Assembly: GCF_945870625.1 (NCBI RefSeq)
Contig: NZ_CAMBTS010000018.1
Location: 1-35,484, forward strand
Direction of reading: 5' to 3'
Source: Novosphingobium sp. Chol11
GTDB taxonomy: Bacteria; Pseudomonadota; Alphaproteobacteria; Sphingomonadales; Sphingomonadaceae
Length of the DNA stretch: 35,484 bases
In this document: positions 35,143-35,484 of the stretch, piece by piece
How the letters are laid out: every line of letters begins with the position of its first letter
Numbering within the stretch: the first letter of the stretch is position 1
The notes under the pieces: model-generated
The model's database searches: none
Told to the model about the DNA's origin: nothing
What the model saw: the letters and a program-made list of their open reading frames with translations, nothing else
Program-made: the position numbers and the translations under genes

Positions 35143-35221
35143 CTATCTCTGCAGGTGAATTGGCCATACGGTTTGATTTCAGACGTTTCATATGCGCGAG
35201 TAACGCGTTAATGTGAAATTT

Positions 35222-35484
35222 ATGCTTCAGGTACTCGCAATGATTTATCTTTGGATCAAGGCCGGACACGTTATCTTTGTCGTGTTCTGGATGGCAGGGC
35301 TCTTCATGTTGCCACGATTTTTCGTCTATCATCAAGAAGCTGCTCAGGGCTCTCCTGAGAACGCAGTGTGGATGGATCGTGAAGCTAAGCTCCTGAAAAT
35401 CATCATGTGGCCTGCGCTGGTAGTGGTTTGGGTGCTTGGACTGGCATTGGCTGTCAGCGGCGAATGGGTTGGATCAGGCTGGCT
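35222..35484 (+). CDS. hemJ: Protoporphyrinogen oxidase HemJ (partial, cut by window end)
   Basis: The first 87 residues are visible. HemJ is the integral-membrane protoporphyrinogen IX oxidase used by many alphaproteobacteria. The first membrane helix (YLWIKAGHVIFVVFWMAGLF) has the conserved His and is followed by MLPRFFVYH and, after a loop, a second helix starting IIMWPALVVVWVLGLALAVS. ATG 35222 or ATG 35240 may be the start. It sits 126 bp after hemE, so the pair forms a heme gene cluster beside the origin. Confidence 0.88.
   Translation, partial: MLQVLAMIYLWIKAGHVIFVVFWMAGLFMLPRFFVYHQEAAQGSPENAVWMDREAKLLKIIMWPALVVVWVLGLALAVSGEWVGSGW

Noticed and set aside
1-35484. CRISPR arrays, tRNA or rRNA genes, prophage
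   Set aside because: No regular repeat-spacer pattern, tRNA-like cloverleaf, rRNA sequence or phage structural gene was recognised on either strand by eye.

Overview
The window looks like chromosomal DNA from an alphaproteobacterium, most likely Sphingomonadales (Erythrobacteraceae-like). The evidence is moderately high GC, the hemE/ppsR-maf-aroE-coaE-dnaQ order, PTS-Ntr genes without sugar PTS genes, a DUF1465 (RcdA family) gene, DUF465 and DUF1491 genes, and an rpe / heparinase-like / purH cluster. This placement rests on gene content and order; no database search was possible.

Left end (1-4736) is the accessory part. A 439-residue coiled-coil protein that resembles crescentin in its layout is followed after 10 bp by the first 45 codons of what appears to be a bactofilin gene. 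A complete IS21-family element (1804-4408; istA, istB, terminal and subterminal repeats, a palindromic terminator) cuts that gene. The element has no target duplication and the rest of the bactofilin gene is not on its far side, so a deletion or rearrangement probably followed insertion.

4737-13506 is mainly a leftward block: ptsP, a RodZ-like HTH membrane protein, cpoB (ybgF), tilS, a CsgG-like exported protein and ftsH. This covers envelope biogenesis, tRNA modification, proteolysis and PTS-Ntr signalling. tilS has no standard start codon. Two small DUF465 genes follow (13705-14304), then a DUF1465/RcdA-family gene interrupted by an in-frame TGA.

15043-27584 is mostly rightward: an MBL hydrolase and a DUF4230 protein (overlapping genes), nadA with its ribosome binding site inside a hairpin, a leftward pair (MFS transporter and membrane protein), lipB and a small lipoprotein, a leftward ene-reductase, an EamA transporter, and the rpe / heparinase-like / purH run.

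27633-33721 is entirely leftward: ppsR-maf-aroE-coaE joined by 4-bp ATGA overlaps, then dnaQ, hpf, ptsN, DUF1491 and a SleB-type hydrolase. The divergent gap before hemE (33722-34057) has DnaA-box-like sites and an AT-rich stretch beside hemE. By position and content it is the probable chromosomal replication origin. hemE and the start of hemJ close the window.
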